A program made the position numbers and the translations under genes. The notes under the pieces are model-generated. The model was not told the DNA's origin, searched no databases, and was given only the letters and a program-made list of their open reading frames with translations. DNA of 64,000 nt, from contig NZ_QNUG01000009.1 in assembly GCF_003385395.1 (NCBI RefSeq), positions 1-64,000 of the forward strand, in the 5' to 3' direction. How positions within the stretch are numbered: position 1 is the first letter of the stretch; the number at the start of each line of letters is the position of its first letter. Below, piece after piece: positions 1 through 10,080 of this stretch. Source of the DNA: Epilithonimonas hispanica. Its GTDB lineage: Bacteria; Bacteroidota; Bacteroidia; Flavobacteriales; Weeksellaceae.

Positions 1-2
1 TT

Positions 3-80
3 ATTTACAAACTAAATCGAAGATATTTCGGAGACAAACTATTCGAAAGGCTCATTATTGCTAATATTACAGCAGTATGA
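3..80 (+). other. Possible 3' tail of an upstream coding sequence
   Basis: One forward frame is open from the window edge to a TGA at 78-80 and reads as a plausible protein end (YKLNRRYFGDKLFERL, then IIANITAV). It has no start inside the window and is too short to assign to a family. Bases 81-190 show no other feature. Confidence 0.2.
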
Positions 81-190
81 TTAAAAACGGATATACATAA
101 AAATTATTTATTAAATCCTATTGATATTTAGTTTTAATAGAATTATTATATGATTTAAGTTGTATTAATAAGTTTAGAAGAGCGCAATCT

Positions 191-198
191 TATTTTTG
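191..198 (+). promoter_or_regulatory. Bacteroidota -7 box (TATTTTTG)
   Basis: The sequence matches the TAnnTTTG consensus known for Bacteroidota sigma-A promoters, 18 bases before the ATG of the TonB receptor gene. No convincing -33 TTG lies 17-19 bases upstream, so this is tentative. Confidence 0.4.
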
Positions 199-215
199 TC
201 CGCAAATAAATCTAA

Positions 216-3047
216 ATGAAAAAGCTTATTACAACTGTACTTTTTTGTGCAACAGTTTTTGTGTTTGCGCAAAAAGGTAGTATCTCTGGGATTATTAATG
301 ATAATAACCAAATTCCTTTGCCTGGTGCAAAACTAACTTTAACACCTGGTAATTATTACACAATATCTGATGCTACAGGCGATTATGTCTTCCTTAATGT
401 TCCAGAAGGAACCTATACGCTAACCGTAGATTATATTGGTTATGGCAGTCAGCAATCAACAGTAGTTGTGAAATCCGAGAATAATACTAGCGTAGATGTT
501 TTGTTTGATAAAAATAAGTCAACTACAATAAAAGAGGTTCGGCTTCTTGGTATTAGCAGACAAAACCAAGCTAGAGCCCTAAATACGCAGAAAAATAATT
601 CTAATATCACCAATATTGTTTCGTCTGATCAGGTAGGGAAATTTCCGGATTCTAATATCGGAGATGCTTTAAAACGAGTACCTGGGATTACGATGCAAAA
701 TGACCAAGGTGAAGCTAGAGATATTATTATTAGAGGTTTGGCTCCAGAACTTAACTCAGTTACTCTCAATGGAAACAGAATTCCGTCAGCAGAAGGTGAT
801 AATAGACGAGTTCAGATGGATCTAATTCCTTCCGATATGATTCAACTTATCGAAGTTAACAAAACCTTAACGCCAGATATGGATGCAGACGCCATTGGAG
901 GCTCCGTAAATCTCATCACAAGAACTGCACCTAACAAAGAAAGAATATCTCTTACTGCTGCTGGTGGTTATAATCCTATTAGAGATAAAGTATCTAGTAA
1001 TACAGCTTTTATGTATGGTAACCGTTATTTTGGTAAAAAATTTGGGTTTGTTTTCAACGGTTCTTATAATAATCAAGATTATGGGTCTGATAATGTAGAA
1101 GGTGTTTGGGCGCAAGATAAATTTGGTAATGCTTACATCAGAGAGATGGATATTCGCAAATATGATGTAAGAAGAGAGCGTAAAAGTTTAGGGGCTAATT
1201 TTGATTTTAAAATTAATGATAAAAATATCATCAAAGCTGGTGCTGTTTATAACTGGCGAGACGATTGGGAAAATAGATATAGACTGAGATTTAATAAAGT
1301 TACACCTATCTACGACAAAACAGATGAAAGTCTTATTACTGGTTACAAAGCTGATCTTAGAGCACAAACCAAAGGTGGTATAGATACTGATAAAAGTAAA
1401 GCGGCAAGGCTAGAACGCCAGATTATGCAAAACTATTTTATCAATGGTGAGCATTTGTTGGGTTCTCAGCTACAATTAAATTGGTCTGGAGGTTATTCAC
1501 GAGCGTCCGAAGACCGCCCTAATGAACGTTATATAGATTATCAGTCAAAGGGAGTAGCACTTTCTGGTTATGATAGTGAGAAAGAACCATTACTAACGCC
1601 AACAACAGAACCTACACTCAAATCCTTTAAATTCCGAACACTTACGGAGCAGTTTGGTCATACTTTTGAAGATGAGATTACGGGGAAAGTAGATCTTAGA
1701 ATTCCGCTTAATATCATATCAGAGCAAAAAGGCAGATTGAGATTTGGAGCAAAAACAAGAATCAAACAAAAAGAAAGAGAGAACAGTTTTAATGACTATA
1801 CTCCAACCGATGCCAACACTAGCTTAGCCACTATGGATAAAATTAATCCAGTCTATTGGGATGGTAAAAATTGGTCTCCAAATAGCAAGTATATCCCAGG
1901 ATATTTTGCATCAAAACAATTATTAGGCAATTTGGATTTATACAATACAGGAATGTTTTCTTCAGAAAGTAATCCTGCAAAATATCTCGGGGTAAATTAC
2001 AAAGCCAAAGAACAAATCTATGCTGGATATATCCGTTGGGACCAAAATATTACGGATAATTTTTCTTTCATAGCAGGTCTTCGTTTAGAAAATACCCACA
2101 CAGAGTATACTGGTAATATCACCAAAACCGAAGATGATGATGTAATGTTAGAAGGTGAGAGAAAAATCAAAAACGGCTACACCAATTATTTACCAAGCAT
2201 TACCTTCAAGTATACGCCAACAGATGATATGGTTCTTAGGGCTGCTTATACAACTTCTTTGGCAAGACCAGGGTATTACAATTTGTCTCCATTTGTGAAT
2301 ATTACACCAGGAGAGGATGCACAAATAAATGCAGGTAATCCAGATTTGAAAGCTTCTTATGCTCATAACTTCGATGTAATGGGAGAGTACTATTTCAAAT
2401 CAGTGGGATTAGTATCAGTTGGTGGTTTTTACAAAAAGATTAATAAATTTATCTTTAATTACATCGATCAAAATTTTACAAGAGACAAGTTTACACAACA
2501 GTTTCCTGATCTCGCTAATGATTTGGGAGCAGATAACACCTACGTATTTTCACAAGCCAGAAACGGACAAAGTGTAGACGTTTATGGTTTTGAAGTTGCT
2601 TTGCAGAGACAACTAGATTTTCTACCTGGTTTTCTTAGTCATTTTGGGATTTATGCCAATTATACTTATACACATTCCAAAGCCAAAGGTATTGCAGGAG
2701 ATGATGTACAAAGAGAAGGTCTTATGTTGCCAGGAACAGCACCACATATGTTTAACTCGTCCTTATCTTGGGAAAACAAAAGATTCTCCGCGCGTGTATC
2801 GCTTAACTATACAGCTTCTTATTTAGATGAGATTGGAGGTGTTGCTTTTGATGACCGTTACTATGATAAACAAACCTTCTTAGACGCTAACGTATCTTAT
2901 GCCATCACAGAAAAAATAAGATTCTTTGTTGAAGCTAATAATCTTACCAACCAACCATTAAGATATTACCAAGGCGAAAAGAACAGAACAATGCAAATGG
3001 AATATTATAAACCAAGATACAACGTAGGACTAAAATTCGATTTTTAA
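216..3047 (+). CDS. TonB-dependent outer-membrane receptor
   Basis: A 943-residue outer-membrane receptor that probably imports a substrate with energy from TonB/ExbBD. Seen: a signal peptide (about residues 1-19), a carboxypeptidase-regulatory-like repeat (about 22-100, with IPLPGAKLTL), a plug domain (about 118-235, with FPDSNIGDALKRVPGI and IIRGL), then a long beta-barrel ending in an aromatic residue (KFDF). The plug wording resembles the TIGR01782 (TonB-Xanth-Caul) subfamily rather than SusC. The stop overlaps by one base the ATG of a phytase lipoprotein gene, so the two are surely co-transcribed. The substrate is therefore inferred to be phytate, an inositol phosphate or a metal-phytate complex; the receptor sequence alone does not show this. 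No SusD partner is present. Confidence 0.93.
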   Translation: MKKLITTVLFCATVFVFAQKGSISGIINDNNQIPLPGAKLTLTPGNYYTISDATGDYVFLNVPEGTYTLTVDYIGYGSQQSTVVVKSENNTSVDVLFDKNKSTTIKEVRLLGISRQNQARALNTQKNNSNITNIVSSDQVGKFPDSNIGDALKRVPGITMQNDQGEARDIIIRGLAPELNSVTLNGNRIPSAEGDNRRVQMDLIPSDMIQLIEVNKTLTPDMDADAIGGSVNLITRTAPNKERISLTAAGGYNPIRDKVSSNTAFMYGNRYFGKKFGFVFNGSYNNQDYGSDNVEGVWAQDKFGNAYIREMDIRKYDVRRERKSLGANFDFKINDKNIIKAGAVYNWRDDWENRYRLRFNKVTPIYDKTDESLITGYKADLRAQTKGGIDTDKSKAARLERQIMQNYFINGEHLLGSQLQLNWSGGYSRASEDRPNERYIDYQSKGVALSGYDSEKEPLLTPTTEPTLKSFKFRTLTEQFGHTFEDEITGKVDLRIPLNIISEQKGRLRFGAKTRIKQKERENSFNDYTPTDANTSLATMDKINPVYWDGKNWSPNSKYIPGYFASKQLLGNLDLYNTGMFSSESNPAKYLGVNYKAKEQIYAGYIRWDQNITDNFSFIAGLRLENTHTEYTGNITKTEDDDVMLEGERKIKNGYTNYLPSITFKYTPTDDMVLRAAYTTSLARPGYYNLSPFVNITPGEDAQINAGNPDLKASYAHNFDVMGEYYFKSVGLVSVGGFYKKINKFIFNYIDQNFTRDKFTQQFPDLANDLGADNTYVFSQARNGQSVDVYGFEVALQRQLDFLPGFLSHFGIYANYTYTHSKAKGIAGDDVQREGLMLPGTAPHMFNSSLSWENKRFSARVSLNYTASYLDEIGGVAFDDRYYDKQTFLDANVSYAITEKIRFFVEANNLTNQPLRYYQGEKNRTMQMEYYKPRYNVGLKFDF

Positions 3048-4078
3048 TGAAAAAGATATTATTGATAGCTTCGGTTTCTTTTTTGATGGTACAATGTACA
3101 TCTATGAAGGTTAAACCAGTTTATAAAACACAAAAAGTTCAATTTGATACAGATGATCCAGCATTTTGGATTAATCCACAAGATGCCTCCAAAAGTTTAA
3201 TTTTAGGTACAGACAAAGAAACCAATGGAGGGATTTATGTTTACGATTTAAAAGGTAAGATTGTAAATAAAGTCTTGGGAATACAACGTCCCAACAACAT
3301 TGATGTAGAATATGGATTAGAAGTAGGTGGTAAAAAAATGGATATCGCTGTATTTACAGAGCGCGAAACTAACAAAATACGTGTTTTTTCGGTGCCAGAT
3401 CTAAAACCAATAGATAACGGAGGGATTTCTGTTTTCGAAGATAGCGATCAAAAAAGTCCAATGGGTATTGCATTATATAAAAACCCTGCAACACAACAAA
3501 TTTATGCAGTTGTTGGGAGAAAAACAGGACCTTCTGGCTCGTATTTGTATCAATATCTACTGAAAGATAATGGTAATGGACAAGTAATTGGAGAGCTCGT
3601 TCGTAAGTTTGGCGAATACTCAGGTAAAAAAGAAATAGAATCTATTGCAGTAGATGATGCTTTGGGAGTAATATATTATTCTGATGAACAATACGGGATT
3701 CATAAATATAATGCAGATCCATCAGCTTCTAATGAACAATTAGCTTTATTTGGTACCAATGATTTCAAATCAGATATCGAAGGGATTTCTATTTATCCAA
3801 CAGGTGAGAAAACAGGTTATATTTTGGTCTCAGATCAGCAAGCCAATACTTTTAATGTCTATAGACGAGAAGGAGATACTAATGAAAATACATACCAAAG
3901 GATTGCTATCATACCAGTTTCTACTAAAGAAAGTGATGGATCGGATGTTAGTAATGTTAATTTTGGACCAGATTTTCCTAAAGGTATGTTTGTAGCAATG
4001 AGCAACGGAAAAGTTTTTCATATCTATGATTGGAGAGATATAGAAGCTCTTATTTTGGCACAACAAAATAAAAAATAA
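3047..4078 (+). CDS. 3-phytase, beta-propeller type, lipoprotein
   Basis: A 343-residue beta-propeller phytase (BPP) that releases phosphate from phytate using calcium. Seen: a lipoprotein signal with lipobox MVQC (Cys17), the family-opening motif DTDDPAFWINP (about residues 34-44), then repeated blades including LGTDKETNGGIYVYDL, YYSDEQYGI and SDIEGISIYP, which carry the acidic residues used for calcium binding in this family. Length is normal for a single-domain BPP. Its start codon shares one base with the receptor stop codon, indicating translational coupling. The lipoprotein could sit at the outer membrane and hand product to the receptor, but its orientation cannot be read from sequence. 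A hairpin terminator follows. Confidence 0.93.
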   Translation: MKKILLIASVSFLMVQCTSMKVKPVYKTQKVQFDTDDPAFWINPQDASKSLILGTDKETNGGIYVYDLKGKIVNKVLGIQRPNNIDVEYGLEVGGKKMDIAVFTERETNKIRVFSVPDLKPIDNGGISVFEDSDQKSPMGIALYKNPATQQIYAVVGRKTGPSGSYLYQYLLKDNGNGQVIGELVRKFGEYSGKKEIESIAVDDALGVIYYSDEQYGIHKYNADPSASNEQLALFGTNDFKSDIEGISIYPTGEKTGYILVSDQQANTFNVYRREGDTNENTYQRIAIIPVSTKESDGSDVSNVNFGPDFPKGMFVAMSNGKVFHIYDWRDIEALILAQQNKK

Positions 4079-4108
4079 AAACAAGAGAATTATCCGAAAT
4101 TCTTATAC

Positions 4109-4139
4109 AAAAGCTGCATTGGTAAATAATGCAGCTTTT
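4109..4139 (+). terminator. Intrinsic terminator after the phytase gene
   Basis: A perfect 12-bp stem (4109-4120 with 4128-4139) around a 7-base loop, ending in TTTT and followed by CTTATTTT. Confidence 0.8.
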
Positions 4140-4185
4140 CTTATTTTATGTGATTAAAAATCATTTCATAAATCTACAATTTCGC

Positions 4186-4193
4186 TATATTTG
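4186..4193 (+). promoter_or_regulatory. -7 box (TATATTTG) almost touching the start codon
   Basis: A full match to TAnnTTTG, ending 5 bases before the ATG at 4199. If used, transcription would start at or within a few bases of the ATG, giving a leaderless or nearly leaderless mRNA. Confidence 0.5.
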
Positions 4194-4198
4194 CACAT

Positions 4199-5209
4199 AT
4201 GATTTTAGTCACAGGTGCAACAGGGATTTTAGGCAGAGTTATCGCTCTCGAATTGTTGAAACAAGGCAAAGATGTTCGTGCGACTAAAAGAAAGTCCAGC
4301 AACTTAAAAGAAGTAAGAGATTCTTACCAATTTTATACAGACCAGCCCGATTTTTATTTTGATAAAATCCAATGGATTGACACCGATTTCGAATCTATCG
4401 AGTCTCTTCAGGAGTCTCTGAAAGGTGTAGATGAGGTGTACCATTGTGCTGCAAAAGTCAGTTTCAACCCCAGAGACGATAAAGAACTTTTTAAAACCAA
4501 TATAGAAGGTACCAAAAATCTGCTGTACGCTATAGACAGTACCAAGGTTAAAAAGTTCCTTTTTGTAAGTTCTATTGCGGTATTGGATGGTTATAATGAA
4601 GCTGGGATGATGGATGAAAACTCTGATTTTAATGAAAAACTAGAACATTCTTCTTATGCCATTTCCAAGCACCTTTCCGAAATGGAAGTTTGGCGCGCAC
4701 ATTACGAAGGTTTACCAAGCATTATCATCAATCCAGGTGTCATTATTGGAACTGGAAATTGGGGAAATAGCAGTGGTGATTTATTCAAAAAATCCTCACA
4801 TTCCAGAACTTTTCCTGGTGGAACGGCTTATGTTGATGTAAGAGATGTTGCGAAAATCTCGGTCGAATTGATAGATAAAAATGCTTTTGGAGAACGCTTT
4901 ATCATCATTTCCGAAAACGAAAAATTCCGTTTGGTTTCTGATAAAGTAAGAACTGCGCTTGGAAAACCAAAAGCGAAATTGGTTCCTGAGTTTATTTACA
5001 AAGTTTTACCGATTATTTCTTTTCTTTTCGGATGGCTGTTTCCGATTCTGAAATTGATGAGTAAAAATAACATCGAAACGGTAAGAACCGACTCCAAAGT
5101 TTCTAATCAAAAAATTACAGAATTCCTGAATTACCAGTTTATTCCGGTTTCTGAAAGCATAGATTTCCATCTCAAAAATTATATGGAATCTCAAAAAAAA
5201 AATAAATGA
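4199..5209 (+). CDS. NAD-dependent epimerase/dehydratase family protein (extended SDR)
   Basis: A 336-residue extended short-chain dehydrogenase. Seen: the N-terminal Rossmann motif TGATGILG (residues 5-12), VYHCAAKVSF (about 80-89), a Ser in FVSSIAVLDG and the catalytic YAISK (Tyr-x-x-x-Lys). The C-terminal part has a hydrophobic stretch (VLPIISFLFGWLFPIL), so it may associate with the membrane. Members of this group act on nucleotide sugars, sterol-like or dihydroflavonol-like substrates; none can be chosen here. It is followed after 92 bases by a fatty acyl-CoA ligase on the same strand, which hints at lipid metabolism but does not prove it. Confidence 0.85.
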   Translation: MILVTGATGILGRVIALELLKQGKDVRATKRKSSNLKEVRDSYQFYTDQPDFYFDKIQWIDTDFESIESLQESLKGVDEVYHCAAKVSFNPRDDKELFKTNIEGTKNLLYAIDSTKVKKFLFVSSIAVLDGYNEAGMMDENSDFNEKLEHSSYAISKHLSEMEVWRAHYEGLPSIIINPGVIIGTGNWGNSSGDLFKKSSHSRTFPGGTAYVDVRDVAKISVELIDKNAFGERFIIISENEKFRLVSDKVRTALGKPKAKLVPEFIYKVLPIISFLFGWLFPILKLMSKNNIETVRTDSKVSNQKITEFLNYQFIPVSESIDFHLKNYMESQKKNK

Positions 5210-5301
5210 TATGAAATTAAAATATAATATTCATCAATAAAACAGAATGATTGTAAGTCTATTATCTCATATCTTTTATCTTTCATCTTTAATTATCATT
5301 A

Positions 5302-7068
5302 ATGAGCAACGTTACTAGTTTTCTTCAAAAAAACGTTAACCTATATCCAACAAAACCAGCTTTAGGTTTCAAAAAAGACCACGAATGGAAAGAGCTTGGC
5401 TGGTATCAACTCAAAAGATTAGTCTTTAAAACCGCGAATGCACTTAGAGCAAATGGCGTAAAAGAGAATGATAAAGTCTCTATCTATGCCGATAATTCTG
5501 CTGAGTGGATTATTTTTGATTTGGCAATTATGGCGATTGGCGCGGTTACGGTTCCGGTTTATTCGACGAACGGTGAAGACCAAGTTGAATATATTATTAA
5601 AGATTCTGGAGCGGAAATTATTTTAGCAGGAAATCAGGAACAATATAATGTCTGTTTAAATCTTTTGAATAAAGGTTTACCAATTAAGCAAATTATCATT
5701 ACTAAAAAATATATCAAGTTAAAAGAGAATTCATCCTATTTAGAAACTTTCATCGAGTCTGCATCTGAAGATTTGGAAATTGTTGAAAGAGCAGAAGATG
5801 ATTTGGCTACATTGATTTACACATCAGGAACAACTGGCGTTCCAAAAGGTGTGATGATTACACATTCTAATTTTCTAAACGCATTTGATGCGCATATGGA
5901 GTTTTTCAAATTTAAGCGATTTGAAGATGAACATTCATTGGCATTTTTACCTTTGACACACGTTTTCGAGAGAAGCTGGACATTGCTTTGTTTACATTTT
6001 GGAGCAAAAGTCAGTTTCTTGGAAAATCCAAAACTGATTGCATCTGCATTGACCGAAGTGAAACCAACAGTGATGTGCTCTGTTCCAAGATTCTATCAAA
6101 AAATCTACGCTGGACTACACGAAATGGTCAATTCCGGTTCTGATTTGAAAAAGAAGATATTCAGTTGGGCGATTGAGAACGGAAGTTTATTTTCTGAGAA
6201 AAAACGATTGAATCAAAGTATTCCTTTCGAATTGAGTATTAAAAATAAATTGGCGAATACTTTAGTTTTTAATAAAGTAAAGAAAAAACTAGGTGGAAAA
6301 CTTTGGTTTATGCCTTGTGGAGGCGCTTCCATTTCAGCAGAAGTGACACAGTTTTTTGATGCAATGGGAATCCACATCACCGTTGGTTATGGGATGACGG
6401 AAACTACAGCTACAATCACCGCTTTTCCTTTTACAAAATATAAATACGGAACTGCAGGGAGATTATTAGGAGATTCTCAAATCAAAATTGGTGAGAATGA
6501 TGAAATCCTAGTGAAAGGAAGCGGTCTAATGAAAGGTTATTATAACAAACCGGAAGAAACAGCGAAAGTTTTTGATGAAAATGGCTGGATGAAAACGGGT
6601 GATGCAGGCTTTATGGATGATGAAGGCAACCTTGTCATCACTGACAGAATCAAAGACCTGATGAAAACTTCCAACGGAAAATATATCGCACCACAACCGA
6701 TTGAGAATATGTTTTCGAATAACAATTATATCAATCAGATAATGTTGGTGGCAGAAGACAAACCTTATGTAACGGCTATCATTGTCCCTAATTTCGAATC
6801 GATGCTGGAGAAAATAAAAAGCTTGGGTGTTACATTTACCAATTGGGTAGAAGTCGTGAAAAATGAAAAAGTGCTTTCTTTTTATCATCAATTAATAGAT
6901 GACATTCAGAAGGATTTGCCTGGGTTTGAGAAAATCAAAAAGTTCGTTTTGATGCCCGCTGATTTCGAAATTCAAAGCGGAGAAATCACGCCGACCCTTA
7001 AAATCAAAAGAAACATTGTGATCCAAAAATACAAAAGTCTTATCGACTCAATGTATCATCACGAATAA
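5302..7068 (+). CDS. Long-chain fatty-acid--CoA ligase (AMP-forming)
   Basis: A 588-residue ANL-superfamily ligase that activates long-chain fatty acids to acyl-CoA through an acyl-AMP. Seen: the P-loop motif YTSGTTGVPKGVMITHSN, the adenine-binding GYGMTETTATIT, the hinge motif GDAGFMDDEGNLVITDRIKD and LMKTSNGKYIAPQPIEN with the region carrying the C-terminal catalytic Lys. Length fits the FAA1/FadD15-like bacterial group. Cytoplasmic or membrane-associated; it may feed beta-oxidation or phospholipid synthesis. Its 5' leader is a low-complexity ATC/TTTATC-rich tract without a Shine-Dalgarno sequence. Confidence 0.93.
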   Translation: MSNVTSFLQKNVNLYPTKPALGFKKDHEWKELGWYQLKRLVFKTANALRANGVKENDKVSIYADNSAEWIIFDLAIMAIGAVTVPVYSTNGEDQVEYIIKDSGAEIILAGNQEQYNVCLNLLNKGLPIKQIIITKKYIKLKENSSYLETFIESASEDLEIVERAEDDLATLIYTSGTTGVPKGVMITHSNFLNAFDAHMEFFKFKRFEDEHSLAFLPLTHVFERSWTLLCLHFGAKVSFLENPKLIASALTEVKPTVMCSVPRFYQKIYAGLHEMVNSGSDLKKKIFSWAIENGSLFSEKKRLNQSIPFELSIKNKLANTLVFNKVKKKLGGKLWFMPCGGASISAEVTQFFDAMGIHITVGYGMTETTATITAFPFTKYKYGTAGRLLGDSQIKIGENDEILVKGSGLMKGYYNKPEETAKVFDENGWMKTGDAGFMDDEGNLVITDRIKDLMKTSNGKYIAPQPIENMFSNNNYINQIMLVAEDKPYVTAIIVPNFESMLEKIKSLGVTFTNWVEVVKNEKVLSFYHQLIDDIQKDLPGFEKIKKFVLMPADFEIQSGEITPTLKIKRNIVIQKYKSLIDSMYHHE

Positions 7069-7078
7069 GTTCAAATAT

Positions 7079-7106
7079 AAAATCTCTGTGAAAATGGGGA
7101 TTTTTT
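7079..7106 (+). terminator. Probable weak terminator after the acyl-CoA ligase gene
   Basis: AAAATCTC can pair with GGGATTTT across a roughly 10-base loop, followed by a T run (7101-7106). The stem includes a G-U pair and is AT-rich. Confidence 0.4.
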
Positions 7107-7171
7107 ATTTTTACAAAATTCACTAAATTTACAAACCAATTTTATTAAAATCTAATTTTCTAAAGTATATA

Positions 7172-10030
7172 ATGAACACACAGCAATTTGTAAACCGTCA
7201 CATCAGTCTCAACGAAACTGATAAAGCGGAAATGCTAAACAAAATCGGGGTTAATAGTATCGATGAACTCATTTCTCAAACCATTCCGGACAGTATCAGA
7301 TTAGAGAAAGACTTGGAGCTTTCTGAACCACTTTCTGAGTACGAAATGTTGCTTCATTCCAAAGATTTGGCATCTAAAAATGTCGATTTTGATACTTACA
7401 TCGGATTCGGGTATAACAACACGATTCTGCCTTCTCCAATTCAAAGAAATATTCTTGAAAATCCAAGCTGGTACACGGCTTACACACCTTATCAGGCAGA
7501 GATTGCTCAAGGTAGATTGGAAGCACTTCTTAACTTCCAGACTGTGGTTTGTGACCTGACTGGTTTTGCAATGGCAAATGCTTCACTTTTGGATGAATCT
7601 ACTGCCGCTGCAGAAGCAATGCATATGTTCTTCAATAACAGAACAAAAGACCAAAAGAAAAACAATGCAATTAAGTTCTTTGTTTCCGACTTAGTTTTAC
7701 CACAAACGATTTCTGTTCTTAAAACAAAAGCAGAAGGTCTTGGAATTGATATTATTGTAGGTAACCACGCAACACATCAGTTCAATGATTCTTATTATGG
7801 TGTATTGTTGCAATATCCTGGTAAAAACGGAATCGTTCTGGATTATACAGAATTCATTACTTCAGTAAAAGGATTCGATTTGCAGGTTGTTGTAGCTTGT
7901 GACCCGATGTCTTTGGTTAAACTGAAATCTCCTGCTTCAATGGGTGCAGATTGTGCTGTTGGAACGACTCAGAGATTCGGTATTCCGATTGGATATGGAG
8001 GTCCTCACGCTGCATTTTTTGCTTGTAAAGACGATTATAAAAGAGATATTCCGGGAAGAATTATCGGTGTTTCTCAGGATATGTACGGGAAACGTGCATT
8101 GAGAATGGCTCTTCAAACCAGAGAACAGCATATCAAAAGAGAAAGAGCAACGTCGAATATCTGTACAGCACAGGTTCTTTTGGCTGTAATGGCTGGGATG
8201 TACGCGGTTTATCACGGCCCAAAAGGTCTTAATTTTATTGCTGACCAAATTCATTATAAAACTAATGCTTTAGCTGATGCTTTGAGAATTTTAGGTTATG
8301 ATATAGTAGATGAGCCGGTTTTCGATACGGTGAAGTTCAGACTTCACGAGGAAGAGAAAACTTCTTTGAGGATGAAGATGAGAGATCAGAAAATTAATCT
8401 TAATTATTTCTCTCAAGGGATTGTAAGTATTTCTATCAATGAAACGACGACTGTTGAAAAACTAAATAGATTGGTTGAAGCTTTTGCTCAATTCAAAGCT
8501 AAACAAGGTTATAAACTGACACTTAAAGAAGAATATTCGATTCCGGCTGAATTGTTGAGAACGGATGAAATTCTTAAAGAAGAAGTTTTCAACAAATACC
8601 ATACAGAAACTGAATTGATGCGTTACATCAAGCGTTTGGAAAGAAAAGATTTGTCTTTGACACATTCGATGATTTCTTTGGGTTCTTGTACAATGAAACT
8701 GAATGCTGCAACGCAGATGATTCCGTTATCTTGGGCAGAATGGGGTAGTATCCATCCATTTATCCCAACAGAACAGGCAGGAGGTTATCAAGAAATGATA
8801 AAACAGCTTGAAAAAGATTTAGCTGAAATCACAGGATTTGCAGGAACATCATTGCAGCCAAATTCTGGTGCGCAAGGAGAATATGCCGGTCTAATGGTTA
8901 TCCGCGAATATCACAAAAATAGAGGAGAGGGTCATAGAAATATCGTATTGATTCCGCAGTCTGCACACGGAACTAATCCGGCTTCTGCTGCAATGGCAGG
9001 AATGAAGATTGTAGTGGTGAAGAATCTTGAAAATGGAGAAATCGATTTTGAGGATTTGAAAGCGAAGACAGAACAACATTCTGAAAATTTGTCTTGTGTG
9101 ATGATTACTTATCCATCTACTTACGGATTCTTCGATGCGAATATCAAAGAAATCACCAAACTAATCCACGAACACGGCGGACAAGTCTATATGGACGGTG
9201 CGAATATGAATGCTCAGGTTGGATTTACAAGTCCAGGAAATATCGGAGCAGATGTTTGTCACCTTAATCTTCACAAGACTTTCGCCATTCCTCACGGAGG
9301 CGGTGGTCCCGGTGTTGGTCCAATCTGTGTGGCTGAACATTTGGTTCCATTCTTACCAACCAATGCTAATATCCCTGTAGGAACAAAAGATGCAATTGAA
9401 GGGATTTCTGCTGCACCTTATGGTTCCGGATTGATTCTTAATATCTCTTATGCTTATATCAAATTATTAGGAACTTCCGGTTTGAAAAAAGCTACTGAAT
9501 ATGCAATCCTTAATGCTAATTATTTGAAAGAATTATTGGCAGAACATTTCCCAATTCTTTACGCCAACGCGAATGGTAGAGTAGCACACGAATGTATCGT
9601 AGATTTCCGTCAGTTCAAATCTTTGGGAATTGAAGTAGCTGATGTGGCGAAAAGATTAATGGATTATGGTTTCCATGCTCCAACAGTGAGTTTCCCTGTA
9701 GCCGGAACATTGATGATTGAACCAACTGAATCTGAAAGTAAAGAAGAAATCGAGCGTTTTGCAGAAGCCTTAATCAATATCAAAAAAGAAATTGATGAAA
9801 TCGCTAATGGAGAAGCAGATGCAACAAACAACGTTCTTAAAAATGCACCTCACACAGAGCAATTGGTAATCTCTGACAATTGGGATAAACCTTACGGAAG
9901 AGAGAAAGCAGCTTATCCATTGGAATGGGTGAGAACGCACAAGTTCTTCGCAACTGTTGCAAGAGTAGATGAAGCTTATGGCGACAGAAATTTGGTTTGT
10001 ACCTGCGAGCCGATTGAAGCGTATATGTAA
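7172..10030 (+). CDS. gcvP: Glycine dehydrogenase (decarboxylating), P-protein
   Basis: A 952-residue single-chain P-protein of the glycine cleavage system, which decarboxylates glycine with PLP and passes the aminomethyl group to lipoyl-GcvH. Seen: the typical N-terminus (FVNRHISLNETD), an N-terminal half with PSPIQRNILENPSWYTAYTP, a C-terminal half with LGSCTMKLNA, and the PLP-lysine motif HLNLHKTFAIPHGGGGPG with Lys at about residue 702. Full length, in contrast to the split GcvPA/GcvPB form of many Gram-positives. GcvH and GcvT are not in the window, so the genes are dispersed. No glycine riboswitch structure is evident in the 103-base upstream gap. Confidence 0.97.
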   Translation: MNTQQFVNRHISLNETDKAEMLNKIGVNSIDELISQTIPDSIRLEKDLELSEPLSEYEMLLHSKDLASKNVDFDTYIGFGYNNTILPSPIQRNILENPSWYTAYTPYQAEIAQGRLEALLNFQTVVCDLTGFAMANASLLDESTAAAEAMHMFFNNRTKDQKKNNAIKFFVSDLVLPQTISVLKTKAEGLGIDIIVGNHATHQFNDSYYGVLLQYPGKNGIVLDYTEFITSVKGFDLQVVVACDPMSLVKLKSPASMGADCAVGTTQRFGIPIGYGGPHAAFFACKDDYKRDIPGRIIGVSQDMYGKRALRMALQTREQHIKRERATSNICTAQVLLAVMAGMYAVYHGPKGLNFIADQIHYKTNALADALRILGYDIVDEPVFDTVKFRLHEEEKTSLRMKMRDQKINLNYFSQGIVSISINETTTVEKLNRLVEAFAQFKAKQGYKLTLKEEYSIPAELLRTDEILKEEVFNKYHTETELMRYIKRLERKDLSLTHSMISLGSCTMKLNAATQMIPLSWAEWGSIHPFIPTEQAGGYQEMIKQLEKDLAEITGFAGTSLQPNSGAQGEYAGLMVIREYHKNRGEGHRNIVLIPQSAHGTNPASAAMAGMKIVVVKNLENGEIDFEDLKAKTEQHSENLSCVMITYPSTYGFFDANIKEITKLIHEHGGQVYMDGANMNAQVGFTSPGNIGADVCHLNLHKTFAIPHGGGGPGVGPICVAEHLVPFLPTNANIPVGTKDAIEGISAAPYGSGLILNISYAYIKLLGTSGLKKATEYAILNANYLKELLAEHFPILYANANGRVAHECIVDFRQFKSLGIEVADVAKRLMDYGFHAPTVSFPVAGTLMIEPTESESKEEIERFAEALINIKKEIDEIANGEADATNNVLKNAPHTEQLVISDNWDKPYGREKAAYPLEWVRTHKFFATVARVDEAYGDRNLVCTCEPIEAYM

Positions 10031-10080
10031 TAAGTTATTAATGATGAGTTATGAATTATAATTCATTGATTATATAAAAG

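Noticed and set aside
7069..7171. Glycine riboswitch upstream of gcvP
   Set aside because: The gap is only 103 AT-rich bases, too short and without the conserved tandem aptamer sequence.
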